Part shown: in pieces, positions 21,022 to 32,079 of the stretch
Position numbering within the stretch: the stretch's first letter is position 1
How the letters are laid out: every line of letters starts with the position of its first letter
Assembly (NCBI GenBank): GCA_001632425.1
Contig: KV425553.1
Span: forward strand, 533,648 to 597,647
Origin: Neolentinus lepideus HHB14362 ss-1
Taxonomy: Eukaryota > Basidiomycota > Agaricomycetes > Gloeophyllales > Gloeophyllaceae
Length of the DNA: 64,000 nucleotides
Reading direction: 5' to 3'
Position numbers and translations under genes: made by a program
Notes under the pieces: generated by a model
Databases searched by the model: none
What the model was told of the DNA's origin: nothing
The model's input: only the letters and a program-made list of their open reading frames with translations

Positions 21022-22586
21022 CTAGGCTAGGACCGGATTGAGGTGGGCGTGCTCGAAGCGCTTGGTGTTGTGGAGGACCTTCATAATGAAGGAGATGGGG
21101 GTGACATAAGACACGTCCGCGGAATCGGTGGCACTGGGGCCGGAAGTACCGCCAGTGATGATGCCACCGACGCGGCCGAAAGCGTTGGCGAGGCAAGACC
21201 CAGAGTCACCTTTAGCGGAGAACAGTCGGTAGGAATGACCGGCCATTCCCTCGACTCCTGGTACTGGCCGGCAAAGTAGCTGCGGGTATAAGACGAAACG
21301 TTGTTCGCCCTGCCAATGGTCGTACCAGTCTTTGCGCCGTTCTTGAAGACGATCAAGCACCGGTCGCCGTTGACGTCGAGCATGGGCGGCTTGGCGAGGG
21401 CGCTCTCGGGGACCTGGTCTTCGAGCGCCACGAGACGGTTGGCCGGGAATCTGAAAGAAACGGGGCTGGTGTGATGTAGACGGACCTTGTCCAAGAACTG
21501 TTCGCGCGTGTACTCGTTGCCTATGTTGATGGTGTTGCCGCGGTAGTTTTCGGCGTCGAGCGTGCCCGCGTCGATCTTGATGACGGCGAGGTCCAGGGTG
21601 TACTGGCCGGGATCGGTGGAGAGGACGAGGGGGGGAGGCCAGGCGAGCTCACCGAAGACACGCTTCTCCTTCGCCCCCCACTGGGTGGCAATCCCGCGGC
21701 GCAAAGCGTGGAGTGCTTTCAGCCCCGCCCCCGCCTTCAGCAACCCGCCGCCTCGCGCTCAGTGACCGACCTGAGATCGTCCATGTCCTGAACCGATTCG
21801 ATCCGCTCGTCGGCATCGGTGAAGGCATACTCTTGGCCCCTAATCTCGTAGTCGATGGCGGCGAGCTTCTCGTTGAAACCGGATGTACCAAGGATAACAA
21901 CGTCTTCACGCGTCTTGCTGGTGTTCGTGTGCTCACATTCATTGTTGTCGTCCTGTTCGAGAGGGAGGACAACGTGCAGGGCAGTAACGAGGTAGATGTC
22001 CTTGTCGTCGCCACCGGTGCTGAGGTAGAATCCATCCGTTCCCTCGGCCCATGGCCTATCCTTGGCAGAGATTGGGATGCCAAGGGTCGCGGTGTATGGG
22101 TCGCGAGCCATAAAAGTCGGGTCGGACAAGGGGACGGGATCCAAGAACCGATTGCCCGCCTGTCTCATAACGCGAGACTCCGGATTTCTACGTGGTAGTC
22201 GGGGATACCGTAACTGTCGATCAACGTGCGGCACTTGAAAGCGACGGCACTGCCCTCCTCGAAGCTGAGCGCTCCGAACTCGACGCCGATCCAGACGGTA
22301 GCCAGGCCAGAGGACTCTCCGACTTCCGCGATGCGAACGGCGTCGATACTAGTCCAGTCCACACGCATCGTGTTCAGGTCGCGGAGAAGGACATCGACTA
22401 AGCCGTGGTCCCAAGCACTAGCAAGTGGGTGGTCGCACAGCTCCCTAAGCTCTTTGAGAACAGAGGAGGCCTCGGGACCAGTTGAATCATCGAAGGGGTA
22501 GCGATGAGAGGCGGTTGGGAGGGCAAGCCTTTGTAGTAGACCTTAGACGGCGCCTCATTCGCTACGAACGGAATGGGGTCCGACAT
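21022..22586 (-). pseudogene. Trypsin-fold serine protease-like gene, broken by frameshifts
   Basis: Reads leftward from a Met near 22586 (MSDPIPFVANEAPSK) to a stop at 21022-21024. Family-like blocks follow one another in changing frames: YYKGLPSQP, STGPEASSVLKELREL, VDWTSIDAVRI, then LVTALHVVLP (putative catalytic His, about 21961-21995), YTLDLAVIKIDAG (putative Asp), and KGDSGSCLA (putative Ser, 21190-21210), ending FEHAHLNPVLA. The frame must shift at about 22494, 22182, 21745 and 21225, and no intron borders explain the shifts. The order His-Asp-Ser and the GDSGS motif indicate a chymotrypsin-like fold. I recognise the arrangement as a family present in several copies in agaricomycetes; its role is not known to me. 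Four lesions make sequencing error unlikely. Confidence 0.8.
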
Positions 22587-22879
22587 AATACTGAGCGAGA
22601 CGTTCTGTGGCAGACAAAAGTCGCTGAAAGTACTCCCGCCGGACGAGGCGGTGGCTGCAAGAGAGGAGGGGACTGCAGCGCCTCGTCGACCTCGTCGACC
22701 TCGTCCACGGCCGTTAACTGGAAGGCAATGACGAGCTGAAGGAAATGGCGAGCTTGAAGGGATGGTCTCAGCAAAGAACACACATGAGCCCCTGCTCGAG
22801 GCACCGCCACCGCCGGAAGAAGACGAGCAAGCACGTGCTGGTCATTTAGAGTAAATATTGCCCCCGTGTCCCGTTAGAT
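22587..22879. other. Upstream of the pseudogene
   Basis: Contains a short run of GTCGACCTC / CGTCGACCTC microrepeats near 22683-22706 and no gene of its own. Confidence 0.4.
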
Positions 22880-23195
22880 TTCAAGTTGCTGGATCTTGAC
22901 AACAAAGACTTCATGAATCATATGGTGCATTGACCTCTCTCTTGACTTCATCGCGGGCACCTCCTTTCACCCTGCAGAGGTCTTGTGATATAGACACAAT
23001 CTCCAGAATGATCGACGATCCTCCAGAAGTGGAAATTTTGGACATGCTCGAATTCATGGCTCGGTCAAACTCTGCACAGTTTGATCATTTATGGGTGTCT
23101 GAATTCACGTGCACACACGACTATGTTTACAATATGTGAAAGCAACATGAATCCTGCCAGTCGACCGACGTCGACGCGGCACACCGACATTCGGC
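22880..23195. repeat. Diverged direct repeat, right copy
   Basis: Partner of 19830-20115, same orientation. Both end in gtcgac(g)-rich sequence (gtcgacgcggc). To its right, on the minus strand, lies a short open frame (23127-23396) without recognised domain. Confidence 0.7.
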
Positions 23196-23644
23196 TGGAA
23201 TGTGCTTTGTTTCCCGAAAGGCCTTCCTCGAGACGTCAATATTCCGAATTTTCGAGCCCTGGCCCGCGTTCGCGTACGGGGTGGCATCTTCGACATCCTT
23301 TGGGGTATACATATCCAGATCGACGGAGACCTGTCCCTTACTTGGAGCAGTCATATCGTTTCTGCGACTGCATGCTGGACCCAAGCTGGACTTCATATAA
23401 TCGACAGGATCTTAATGGATTGACTTGCCTGCTACTCGCCTAGCATTTGATTTCAGATCGGCACGATGCCCGTATACTAACCATGCATTGTACACATAGA
23501 TCTCGCCGTGGCTCTGAGGTCGAAATATGCATTCTATCATCTAGCCACTGCAACAACGTGCAAAGGCGTCATACGCATCAATGCATCACGCAAACGGATG
23601 GACCCTAGATGACCCGCACAAGGTAGCTTAGCATTCCCCAACGG
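23196..23644. other. Spacer left of the 545-residue gene
   Basis: No supported gene; 3' side of the gene at 23645-25282. Confidence 0.45.
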
Positions 23645-25282
23645 TCATGCCACGCCGCCCAACTCTATCGCTATCCCCCTATTCACTTCATCGTTTCCAA
23701 TGATGGTACTGTCCGTGGCGACTGCTATAGAAGCCATCGCAACCGTCGCAAGCATAGCCGTCAACGAATCAAACTTTTTCTTGTCGGGGGAAGTCTGGAA
23801 GGTTGCGCTGCTCGCTCCTTGCAATTCGACATACAACTCCAACTTCCAGACCTGCAGAACCTTGACTATGACGGTATAGGCCCAGTTGTTCATACCACTA
23901 TTCCACAGCCTTACACCCCTTCTGAACTCTTTCACTCTGCCTTCCGCAAAATCCTTGATCAGTGCCCAGCCTTGTCTATCGACTGGCATAAAACCCGCCT
24001 CAGTTTCAGCCCAAGTGTATGCTTTGATGTACCAGTCTCGAGTCTGTTGGGTATCTGTCACAAATTCGGGACCGATGAATCCGGTCCCGAGCGTTGGCAA
24101 TGATGGTCGGTCTGTACATCCTCCTGGTAGCTGCATGCAAAGCCTCTGGTAATCACACAGCGGCCAATGCTGGACGCACCATAGCAATGCATCATAACAC
24201 GCCACGTGCTGGTCATCCGGGAGCCCTTGGATGGGATACGTCCTGATGCATGCCACGACAGAAGGAGAGTAGACATGGTCTACTAGATTCACCGTACTGG
24301 GTTCGGTGGTCTGACACTCTCGGAGAACGCGAACGAATTCGGCCGCCCAATCATCAAAATTGGGACTCCACGCAGTAGTCCCTTCACTACCACGACAAGG
24401 AGTAAACATGCTGGGTAACTCCAGACGTGTATGCGACGGCTCGGGCCCAAGAGGTGGTTTATTGCTGAGCGACAGCCTGTCGGGACTGGGTATGTACCCT
24501 AATGACCACACCGCATCCGCATGGACCGACTGGGCCGTATGTTGCGACATCTCCTCGACAATCATATACCTTCCATCCGGCGAACCGCTGAAGTGTGCTA
24601 ACCGAACGGGCTGGTCCGCACCCGTGTAGAGGTCAAGATAAAGCGATGCACCACCGTTCGTCAGCGTGATCTTCGAGCCCGAGCGCACGATATCCCTCAA
24701 CCCCATCACCCGGCCGAACCCCCACAGGCTGTGCAAGTTCGTCACGGCATTGGCGGGCCTGATGACTCCGTTGCAAGGCTGGGCACTGACTCTGCTCAGC
24801 AGCGACCAGTACCTCCGGGTGAACCCGCACATGTCCATCGCATCTGCCCAGCAGGCTTCGCATGATTTACACGTGGTCTCGCGCACTGCGTGCGTCCTTC
24901 CTGTGTATCGACCGTCGCCCGTGCTGATCCTTTTCGTAGCTGATTTCACGAGTCTATTCTCGATCCGCCTTTGTAGCTCTCCTCGATTTGATGCTGTGGC
25001 TTCGGCATACAAGTATTTCTGGATTTCTCCATTCGTTATGAACGGTACGGTCAGGATTCTAGGATCTCCCCACGGAGACTTGATCCTAAACAGCCGAAGA
25101 ACGAAATATATGAACAACTTCGCCTGTGGCCATTCAATAGACCACTCTCCCAAGGCCAGGCGGTCTGTCTTGCCCTTCCGGCGCGCTTCTATGTCAACCT
25201 GCATGGTGACCTGCATCACGGCTGCAGCAAGCGCCACTACTGCTATGCCCAGCGAAGTAGCTCCAATTCCTAGGTCCGCCAT
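23645..25282 (-). CDS. Intronless 545-residue orphan with terminal hydrophobic segments
   Basis: One uninterrupted frame of 545 codons, striking because nearly every other gene here is split by short introns. The N-terminus has a membrane-type segment (GIGATSLGIAVVALAAAVMQ, about residues 5-24). A second weaker hydrophobic stretch sits near the C-terminus (SLTAMLATVAMASIAVA, about 508-524). The body is rich in Trp and Cys, with Cys pairs such as CKSCEACWADAMDMC near 138-152. No catalytic signature is recognised. Its single-exon structure next to repeats and a transposon-rich zone could reflect retroposition or a lineage-specific family. I assign no function. Confidence 0.72.
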   Translation of the reverse strand: MADLGIGATSLGIAVVALAAAVMQVTMQVDIEARRKGKTDRLALGEWSIEWPQAKLFIYFVLRLFRIKSPWGDPRILTVPFITNGEIQKYLYAEATASNRGELQRRIENRLVKSATKRISTGDGRYTGRTHAVRETTCKSCEACWADAMDMCGFTRRYWSLLSRVSAQPCNGVIRPANAVTNLHSLWGFGRVMGLRDIVRSGSKITLTNGGASLYLDLYTGADQPVRLAHFSGSPDGRYMIVEEMSQHTAQSVHADAVWSLGYIPSPDRLSLSNKPPLGPEPSHTRLELPSMFTPCRGSEGTTAWSPNFDDWAAEFVRVLRECQTTEPSTVNLVDHVYSPSVVACIRTYPIQGLPDDQHVACYDALLWCVQHWPLCDYQRLCMQLPGGCTDRPSLPTLGTGFIGPEFVTDTQQTRDWYIKAYTWAETEAGFMPVDRQGWALIKDFAEGRVKEFRRGVRLWNSGMNNWAYTVIVKVLQVWKLELYVELQGASSATFQTSPDKKKFDSLTAMLATVAMASIAVATDSTIIGNDEVNRGIAIELGGVA

Positions 25283-25769
25283 GACAATGTTGCATGCAGT
25301 GAGTCAGAGAGGCGAGTTTGGCGCCTCCACGCAGTCCGCGAGGCGTGGAACGTTGGACACAAATAGAAGTAGCTGCAACATTCGTTGAAGGTTTGATTAT
25401 CGGACACAGCCCTCATGTAATGCAGGTTGTCAATGTCAGGATAGATTAATCAGAGAAACTGCGTCGAATTAGAGTCCTTCAATTTTCAATTGAGCCAATA
25501 GAAAACCAATAACTAGTACTTGTAATACTACAAAATAATTACGCCTGAATTGCTTGGTAAGGAAGGAGGATGACCTGAAATGGTGTGGCGTCACGATGGA
25601 AGAGCGCTAATGTCGATCACAGCTTTGAATGTCTTACCACGGATGTCTAACTGAACCGTGATATAAACGTGATAAATCGGTGGATACGACATCGACGCGA
25701 CGAATGACGACTCTTCGTCCTCACCTATATATAGCGGCGATAATAGAATTCATACCCACAACACTCAGG
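25283..25769. promoter_or_regulatory. Divergent promoter region with TATA box
   Basis: Lies between the divergent 545-residue gene and the esterase. A clear tatatata element at 25726-25733, 44 bases before the chosen esterase ATG, supports that start over an in-frame upstream Met at 25680. An AT-rich tract around 25480-25560 holds no gene. Confidence 0.55.
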
Positions 25770-26899
25770 ATGTCGGTGGATAAAGTACTTACTACTGCTC
25801 ACCTGCCTCACAGTATCCGTCGCTCTATTCTCGATCCAGAAATCAAAGGTTTCTTGCAGTCCACCAACCTGACCTTGGGAGGGAAAGAGCCCTTCACCGA
25901 CGAACGACGACACCACACCCGAGTACTTGCAGTTCCGCCTCCCCCAGACCTTCAGCATGTTCGCGTCGAGCCCTTGATTCTTCCCGGACCAGTCGGAGAC
26001 ATGAACGTCCGCTGTTACCATCCTTCAAACCAGTCCACAGGGCGGGCCAAGGGGAAAGGCGCCGCGTTGATATATATCCATGGAGGAGGGTGGACGGTCG
26101 GCAGTCTTCCAGAGTTCGATACCTTCTTCAGGATCATGGCAGAGGAGGGAGGAATACAGGTGTACGCGCTAGAGTATCGTCTCGCACCCGAATGGAAGGT
26201 GCGTATCAGTCTTCCCAGCGTACACCGAGGGGCTTACCAGTATAATCGAAACAGTATCCGACGCAATTGCACGAAGTCGAGGCGACGCTGAGATGGTTAC
26301 ACTCGCACGCGTCCGAACGAGGTATCGATCCCAATCGCATCGCCGTCGGAGGAGATAGCGCAGGTGGAAACATGACAGCCGTGACCGCCCTGCGCATGCG
26401 GGAAATGAACGGACCGAAGATTGCTCTGCAGTTGCTGGTATATCCCGAATGCAAAGTACCATTCGAGACGCAGTCCGGTGCTGAAAATTGTACCGGCTTG
26501 TACCTAGAGACTCAAGGAGTCCTCATTTTCGCCTGGAATATGCTGCCTCAAGGTGCGCTTCAATCTTGACCCTTCGTGAGATGCCTAATCGGCGCTGTAC
26601 GATTCTGACCAGGGAAGAACCACACGGACTACGACATTACGCCCTTGTTGGCAGATAAGACCCTAACAAATGGACATAAGAATTTGCCCAAAGCATTTAT
26701 AATCACCAACGGTTTCGATCCGCTACGCGACACCGGCTTCGAGTACGCGAAGAAACTGAAGGAGGCTGGGAACGAGGTCTTGTATGTGAATCACGAAGAC
26801 TTGACGCACGGCTTTATCCAGTTCACGAAGTGGAGCAAGAGAGCCATGGATGAGACCGTCGAGATGGCCAGAGTAGTTGGACGGGAGCTGGGAGTATGA
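25770..26899 (+). CDS. Alpha/beta hydrolase, hormone-sensitive-lipase type esterase
   Basis: Putative carboxylesterase/lipase of the HSL (abhydrolase-3) family, 337 residues. Exons: 25770-26198, 26255-26552, 26613-26899, all GT-AG. The oxyanion-hole motif HGGGW is at 104-108 and the nucleophile motif GDSAGG has Ser178. The Asp candidate is in NGFDPLRDTG and the His in LTHGF near the C-terminus, so the complete triad is present. There is no signal peptide, so it is probably intracellular. The substrate is not predictable; related fungal enzymes act on short-chain esters. The TATA box at 25726 fits the chosen start. Confidence 0.9.
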
Positions 26900-27336
26900 T
26901 GGCGCCTAGTGTAGGAACAAAAAAGGGGAGTTTGGGGACAGCTGCGAGGGTGGCTTTAGAGTAATTTCGATTGAAAGTATCTTCCGCAACATGATCGTTT
27001 TGAGTCGTGATAGAGCCCAGCGTAGCGATCCAGCGGAAGACGACAGACTCCCCGCAAAAGCCGTGCACGAGAAATAATTAGCAAGCTATTGAAGGTCTGA
27101 TACTCATAGAATGATTGATTCGAAAACGGCTGGATTCGGTATACGACATATGATAATCTCTAAACCCACGCATGTCACCGGTGTGTGATATCACGCATTT
27201 TCTGTCACTCTGTGTTACGAAAATATCTTCTTTCACCATTTATATTTGGGCTGTTCATGTATATCACCTCAAACCGGACTACTAGAGGCCTATCTCTACT
27301 GCGAGAGGCCCTGAAGATTTACGGGCTGGGCTAACC
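26900..27336. other. Intergenic, esterase 3' end to F-box-like gene
   Basis: AT-rich spacer without a gene; promoter side of the F-box-like gene. Confidence 0.5.
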
Positions 27337-28287
27337 ATGGCTGATGAGCTGACACTGCCTGTCGAACTCATCATTATCATCTTCGATTTCGCAGCAGCTT
27401 CATGCAAAGACACCGCGCTGTCGATCTCACTCCTTTGCTCATGGGCTCGTGTAGCCGTCGCGAAACACGTTTTCTCGACGCTCGTCCTCCGAGGCCATAT
27501 GCCTTCTCCTGAAATCATCCCAGAGACAGTTCGCTCGCTAGTGCGAAACCTCTGGATTGAAAATATTGGGGCGAACTGGCGAAGGGCTATCCCATTTTTC
27601 AGCTCCCTGATGCCGGACCTTGAGAGGATCGCGCTCCCTGGATTTTACCTGTGGGCTATGCTGGAGGCTCTCAAGGAGAAGGAGAGCGCTATGATTCGTG
27701 GTGTGAGGGGATCAGTTGTATCGGAAGGTCGTATCGCCAGCAGTGCATCGTTCAAATACCCATGCCGTTCTCTGTTTGTTCTTCCTGAAAACCCGTCTTT
27801 GATCTGGAAAATGTTTGATGAATATGAACCGAGTCGCAACTTCATGGCTGGAATCACCCATATTCGTATCCAGAGTCTCCGCATGTCGGCATTCATACCA
27901 CTCAGGGGCTGTCCGAATTCCACTCATATCGCCTTTCCACTGTGGGAATTCACCCCATATCACTACGATACGCTCGATAACATCTTCTTCACGCCGACCG
28001 TCCAGAAATTCGTATTGATGATTGCCAAGCCTCCGCCAAACGTATCCCCTCCATATACCCTTGAGGATCTCTCCTTGGCTCATCTAGCGAGCTATGTTAG
28101 GTTCCGCCAATCTGTTCCCATCATTAAAATCCACATCGCTTTCGCTGAGAGGAAGGCTCAACCGGACGAGTGGAAGGAAAAGATACACGGCCGTCGGAGT
28201 ATATGGGACAGTGCGGTGCCTTTCGTCAGCATGATGGATGGCACGTTCTTTGCGGAACTGGAAGCACGCCATTGGATTTTCCCTTAG
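27337..28287 (+). CDS. F-box-like protein
   Basis: Single-exon frame of 316 residues. The N-terminus LPVELIIIIFDFAAASCK is the usual F-box-like start of agaricomycete proteins (LPxELxxxIF), followed by a leucine-containing region typical of F-box proteins without clear repeats (RSLFVLPENPSLIWKM, THIRIQSLRMSAF). F-box proteins select substrates for SCF ubiquitin ligases. Basidiomycete genomes carry many such genes and individual targets are unknown. No frameshift is seen and the size is typical of the family. The F-box call rests on a short motif. Confidence 0.6.
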   Translation: MADELTLPVELIIIIFDFAAASCKDTALSISLLCSWARVAVAKHVFSTLVLRGHMPSPEIIPETVRSLVRNLWIENIGANWRRAIPFFSSLMPDLERIALPGFYLWAMLEALKEKESAMIRGVRGSVVSEGRIASSASFKYPCRSLFVLPENPSLIWKMFDEYEPSRNFMAGITHIRIQSLRMSAFIPLRGCPNSTHIAFPLWEFTPYHYDTLDNIFFTPTVQKFVLMIAKPPPNVSPPYTLEDLSLAHLASYVRFRQSVPIIKIHIAFAERKAQPDEWKEKIHGRRSIWDSAVPFVSMMDGTFFAELEARHWIFP

Positions 28288-28958
28288 GCGCGGCACATCG
28301 TTTGGTTTTTCGAAGGTCTGCTGGAGCCCCGAGCCGGGCCGGGCCTTCAAGCTCAGCCTAAGATTCGTCGGGACAGAGATTTGGGAGTCTTAAGTTCGGA
28401 CTATGGTAAGACAATAGCAGTCTACTGCGCTATATAATGGTGACCCTCACCAGTTTCCAGACGTAACTCTGCGGCGTTTCTCTGCTCCCAGGCGTCGCGA
28501 CCGGACCTTGTTTAGTTCGAGATCCTGGCCCGGTGAACGCTGCACCTTTACTCTTTCCTCGCTTGGACTACGTCTCTTCATCACCCTTCAAATACGACAT
28601 ACAACATCGTGCGGCATGTCTTCGGTCAAACTCGCAGTTCAGGTCGCTTGTCAGAAATCGGGATTTATATATGGTGTTGGCCAGCCGTCAGCGTTATGTC
28701 CAAGGCAGCGAAGCTGTCGTATTCCTTTTTTCCTGCGAATATACAGCCCTCCTGACAACTCATATGACAATGCTGAGCTGATGGCGAGGCTTCTTTGTAC
28801 GCTCACTCGCTTCTTCTCCGATGAATCCCCGCCGGTCCGTTGGGATCACTGAAGAAGGGCGACTTACTTAGATCATCGACAGGACGTATAGAATATAAGT
28901 ACGATGATGGCAGTAATTCCGTTTTGCGTGTCCGACGACGCGTACTCGGTCGCACACT
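28288..28958. other. Intergenic with GC-rich patch and xylosidase promoter
   Basis: A GCCGGGCCGGGCC-type patch lies at about 28321-28356. AT-rich gaatataag near 28891 is a possible TATA element for the GH3 gene. No gene seen. Confidence 0.45.
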
Positions 28959-31439
28959 ATGCGAGCGACGTGGACTTCCCTCCTGGCGACAGGTTTACTG
29001 GCTGTCGAGCACGTCTCTGCTCAGGCTTACTCATTCCCCGACTGTACAGCTGCACCACTCTTAGGTAATGCCGTTTGTGACCTTACTTTGGACCCCATCA
29101 CCCGTGCTCGTGCCATAATTGACGAGTTTACCGTTCCGGAGCTCATCAACAACACGGTCAACACGTCGCCAGGTGTTCCGCGTCTTGGACTTCCCCCATA
29201 CCAATGGTGGTCTGAAGCTCTAGTATGTCGCTCTTCCTTGAGAGACCGCAGTAGCGAGATTAATATCTTCCCTCAGCACGGGGTTGCGAACAGTCCTGGT
29301 GTCAACTTCTCTACTTCTGGACCATTCAGCTATGCAACATCCTTTCCCCAGCCAATCATTATGGGAGCGGCGTTTGACGACCCGTTAATTGTAGCCATCG
29401 GAACAGTTGTCAGTACTGAAGCTCGTGCTTTCAACAACTACGGCAGAGCAGGTCTGGATTTCTGGACTCCGAACATTAATCCCTTCAAGGATCCCCGCTG
29501 GGGACGTGGTCAGGAGACGCCCGGCGAGGACCCATACCATCTGTCCCAATACGTTTACAGTCTCATCCAGGGTCTTCAGGGGGGCCTTGATCCTGAGCCC
29601 TACTTTAGAGTTGCCGCGACTTGCAAGCACTTTGCTGGTTATGACATGGAAGACTGGAATGGCAACGTTCGTTACGGCTTCAACGCCATCATCACGGAGC
29701 AAGACTTGAGCGAGTACTACTTCCCCTCCTTTCAGAGTTGTGTTCGGGATGCGAAGGTCTCTTCGGTCATGTGCAGCTACAACGCTGTAAATGGTATCCC
29801 GTCTTGCGCCAGCACGTATCTGTTGCAGAACGTAGTGAGGGAGTTCTGGGGTCTCACTGAAGATCGTTGGATCACATCAGATTGCGACGCCGTGGACAAC
29901 ATCTACACACCCCACAACTACACCGCTACTCTGGCAGAAGCTGTCGCTGATGCTATGAATGCTGGGACGGATATTGATTGCGGAACAACATACTCTGAAG
30001 CTTTGCCGGACGCTTACGCTCAAGGTCTGGTCTCCGAGACGCAGCTGTACAACGCTCTTGTGCGCCAATATGCTTCTCTCGTCCGGTAAGTGCATCACTC
30101 CTCGATCGTTATCTATATTCGCATCTGAACTCTATCTGTGAAGCTTGGGCTACTTCGATCCAGCCGAGATCCAACCGTACCGCCAGCTCGGATGGAGCGC
30201 CGTCAATACGCCTCAGGCCCAGATCTTGGCGTACACAGCTGCAGTCGAGGGTATTGTTCTTCTCAAGAATGATGGCACCCTCCCTCTTACATCGTCGATC
30301 AAGAACATTGCTCTTATTGGTCCTTGGGCCAACGCCACTACTTCGATGCAAGGCAACTACCAGGGTATCGCACCGTACTTGATCAGTCCTTTGATGGCTG
30401 CCCAGGCTGCTGGTTATAGTGTTACATACGTTTTCGGCACGAACATTACGTCAAATGATACCAGTGGCTTTGCAGCTGCTGTGGCCGCAGCGAATGCAGC
30501 TGACGCCGTCATATACGCCGGAGGTACTGATGAGACTGTGGAAAGGGAGGAAGTTGACAGATATAACATTACCTGGCCAGGCAACCAGCTTGATCTCATC
30601 GCTGAGCTGCAGCAGGTCGGCAAGCCATTTGTTGTCGTTCAGTTCGGAGGTGGTCAAGTCGATGACACAGTTCTCAAGGGTAACGCTTCGGTAAGTCACT
30701 CGGCGGAATCTTTATAATACTCCTGTCTGACCTGGTTCTGCAGGTGAACGCCCTCGTCTGGGCTGGCTACCCTGGCGAAAGTGGTGGCACTGCTCTCTTC
30801 GACATTCTCTCGGGCAAGTTCGCTCCCGCGGGTCGCCTGCCGATCACTCAATATCCCGCTGACTACGTTAACCAAGTCGCCATGACTGACATGACGCTCC
30901 GTCCGAGCGCCACGAACCCTGGTCGGACGTACAAGTGGTACAGTGGTACACCGATTTACGAGTTTGGCTACGGGCTGCACTACACCACGTTCGAGCTGAG
31001 CTGGCTTGTCGAACCCTCAGGCACGTACAACATTCAGACCCTCGTTCAGCAGACGGGTTTGTTGTCGCCTTATCTTGATCACGCCCCCTTCGGAACGTTC
31101 AATGTCCTGGTACGCAACACTGGTGCTGTACTGTCTGACTACGTCACCCTGCTGTTCGTCAGCGGGACGTACGGATCTACGCCGTATCCTAACAAGCAGC
31201 TCGTTTCCTACACTCGCTTGCACGCGCTCCCGGCATCGTATGGTATCTCCGTCGCTTCTCTGACAGTCACCCTCGGCTCGCTTGCCAGGGCAGATTCATA
31301 TGGTAACATGTGGTTGTACCCTGGCAACTACACGTTCACCGTCGACACGCCCGGCCTCATCAGCTCGGAGTTCGAGCTGACTGGAATTGCAACGCAGATC
31401 ACTACCTTCCCTCAAGAGAGTGGTGCCCCCACACGCTAA
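28959..31439 (+). CDS. Secreted GH3 beta-xylosidase
   Basis: Glycoside hydrolase family 3 enzyme of 771 residues that releases xylose from the ends of xylo-oligosaccharides, acting outside the cell. Exons: 28959-29222, 29277-30085, 30144-30690, 30744-31439. The signal peptide MRATWTSLLATGLLAVEHVSA is clear. Family marks are WWSEALHGVANSPGVNF across the first intron, NPFKDPRWGRGQETPGEDP and ATCKHFAGYD. TSDCDAV carries the predicted nucleophile Asp290. The C-terminal fibronectin-III-like domain follows YEFGYGLHYTTF. Several N-glycosylation sites (NNTV, NFS, NYT, NAT) are visible. The two-domain GH3 core plus FnIII is complete and the gene should be functional. Confidence 0.95.
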
Positions 31440-32079
31440 ACGTTATCGTCGATGCTTACTTGGTCACGACGGGCATGATGTAGGACATTCGTGATAAAAG
31501 TGTAAATCGCGCATGCTGGGCTTACGACCAATACCGTAGTGCATGACCTAGAGCAAAGCCAATGCATATCGTAGCTTTAGATCATTCGCAAGCCTAAAAT
31601 ATCGCGGGGACGTTCACGGTCGGGGGGAAGAGGTGATCGATGCGGCCTTTCTCGGTATCCAACTCGCCGATCGCATCAGTGATGTCATCGGCACGTGATA
31701 TGGCGCTGGGGTCACTGCGTCTGTGGCACATCGACGGCTTCACCAACTCTGCCTGTGATTAATGTCGTTTCTTCATGACAGAATATCCTCCAAAATTGGA
31801 GCTAATTCTCTAGCGACTGTAAGTTGTGGCAAGCGGGTGGCATCGCGCGTGATTACTGATTCGCCTCATGACACACAAAGTGGACCATACTTAAAGTTTA
31901 AAGTCCATGGTCGCAGACAAACAAGTTCCGCATCGTCTCACGATAGCTAAGTTTACATGCTATGTAAGATTATGTAGGCCCTCCATGCCTATCAGACTAT
32001 AATTGAACGCGCTGCTATCGCTCACTAGAATCACTACGGGGTATAAAAGAACTGGAGGTCCCTACTTGCGAGTGAAAGA
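31440..32079. promoter_or_regulatory. Intergenic with TATA box of the GMC oxidase
   Basis: tataaaa at 32042-32048 lies 38 bases before the GMC oxidase start codon. No other feature recognised. Confidence 0.55.
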
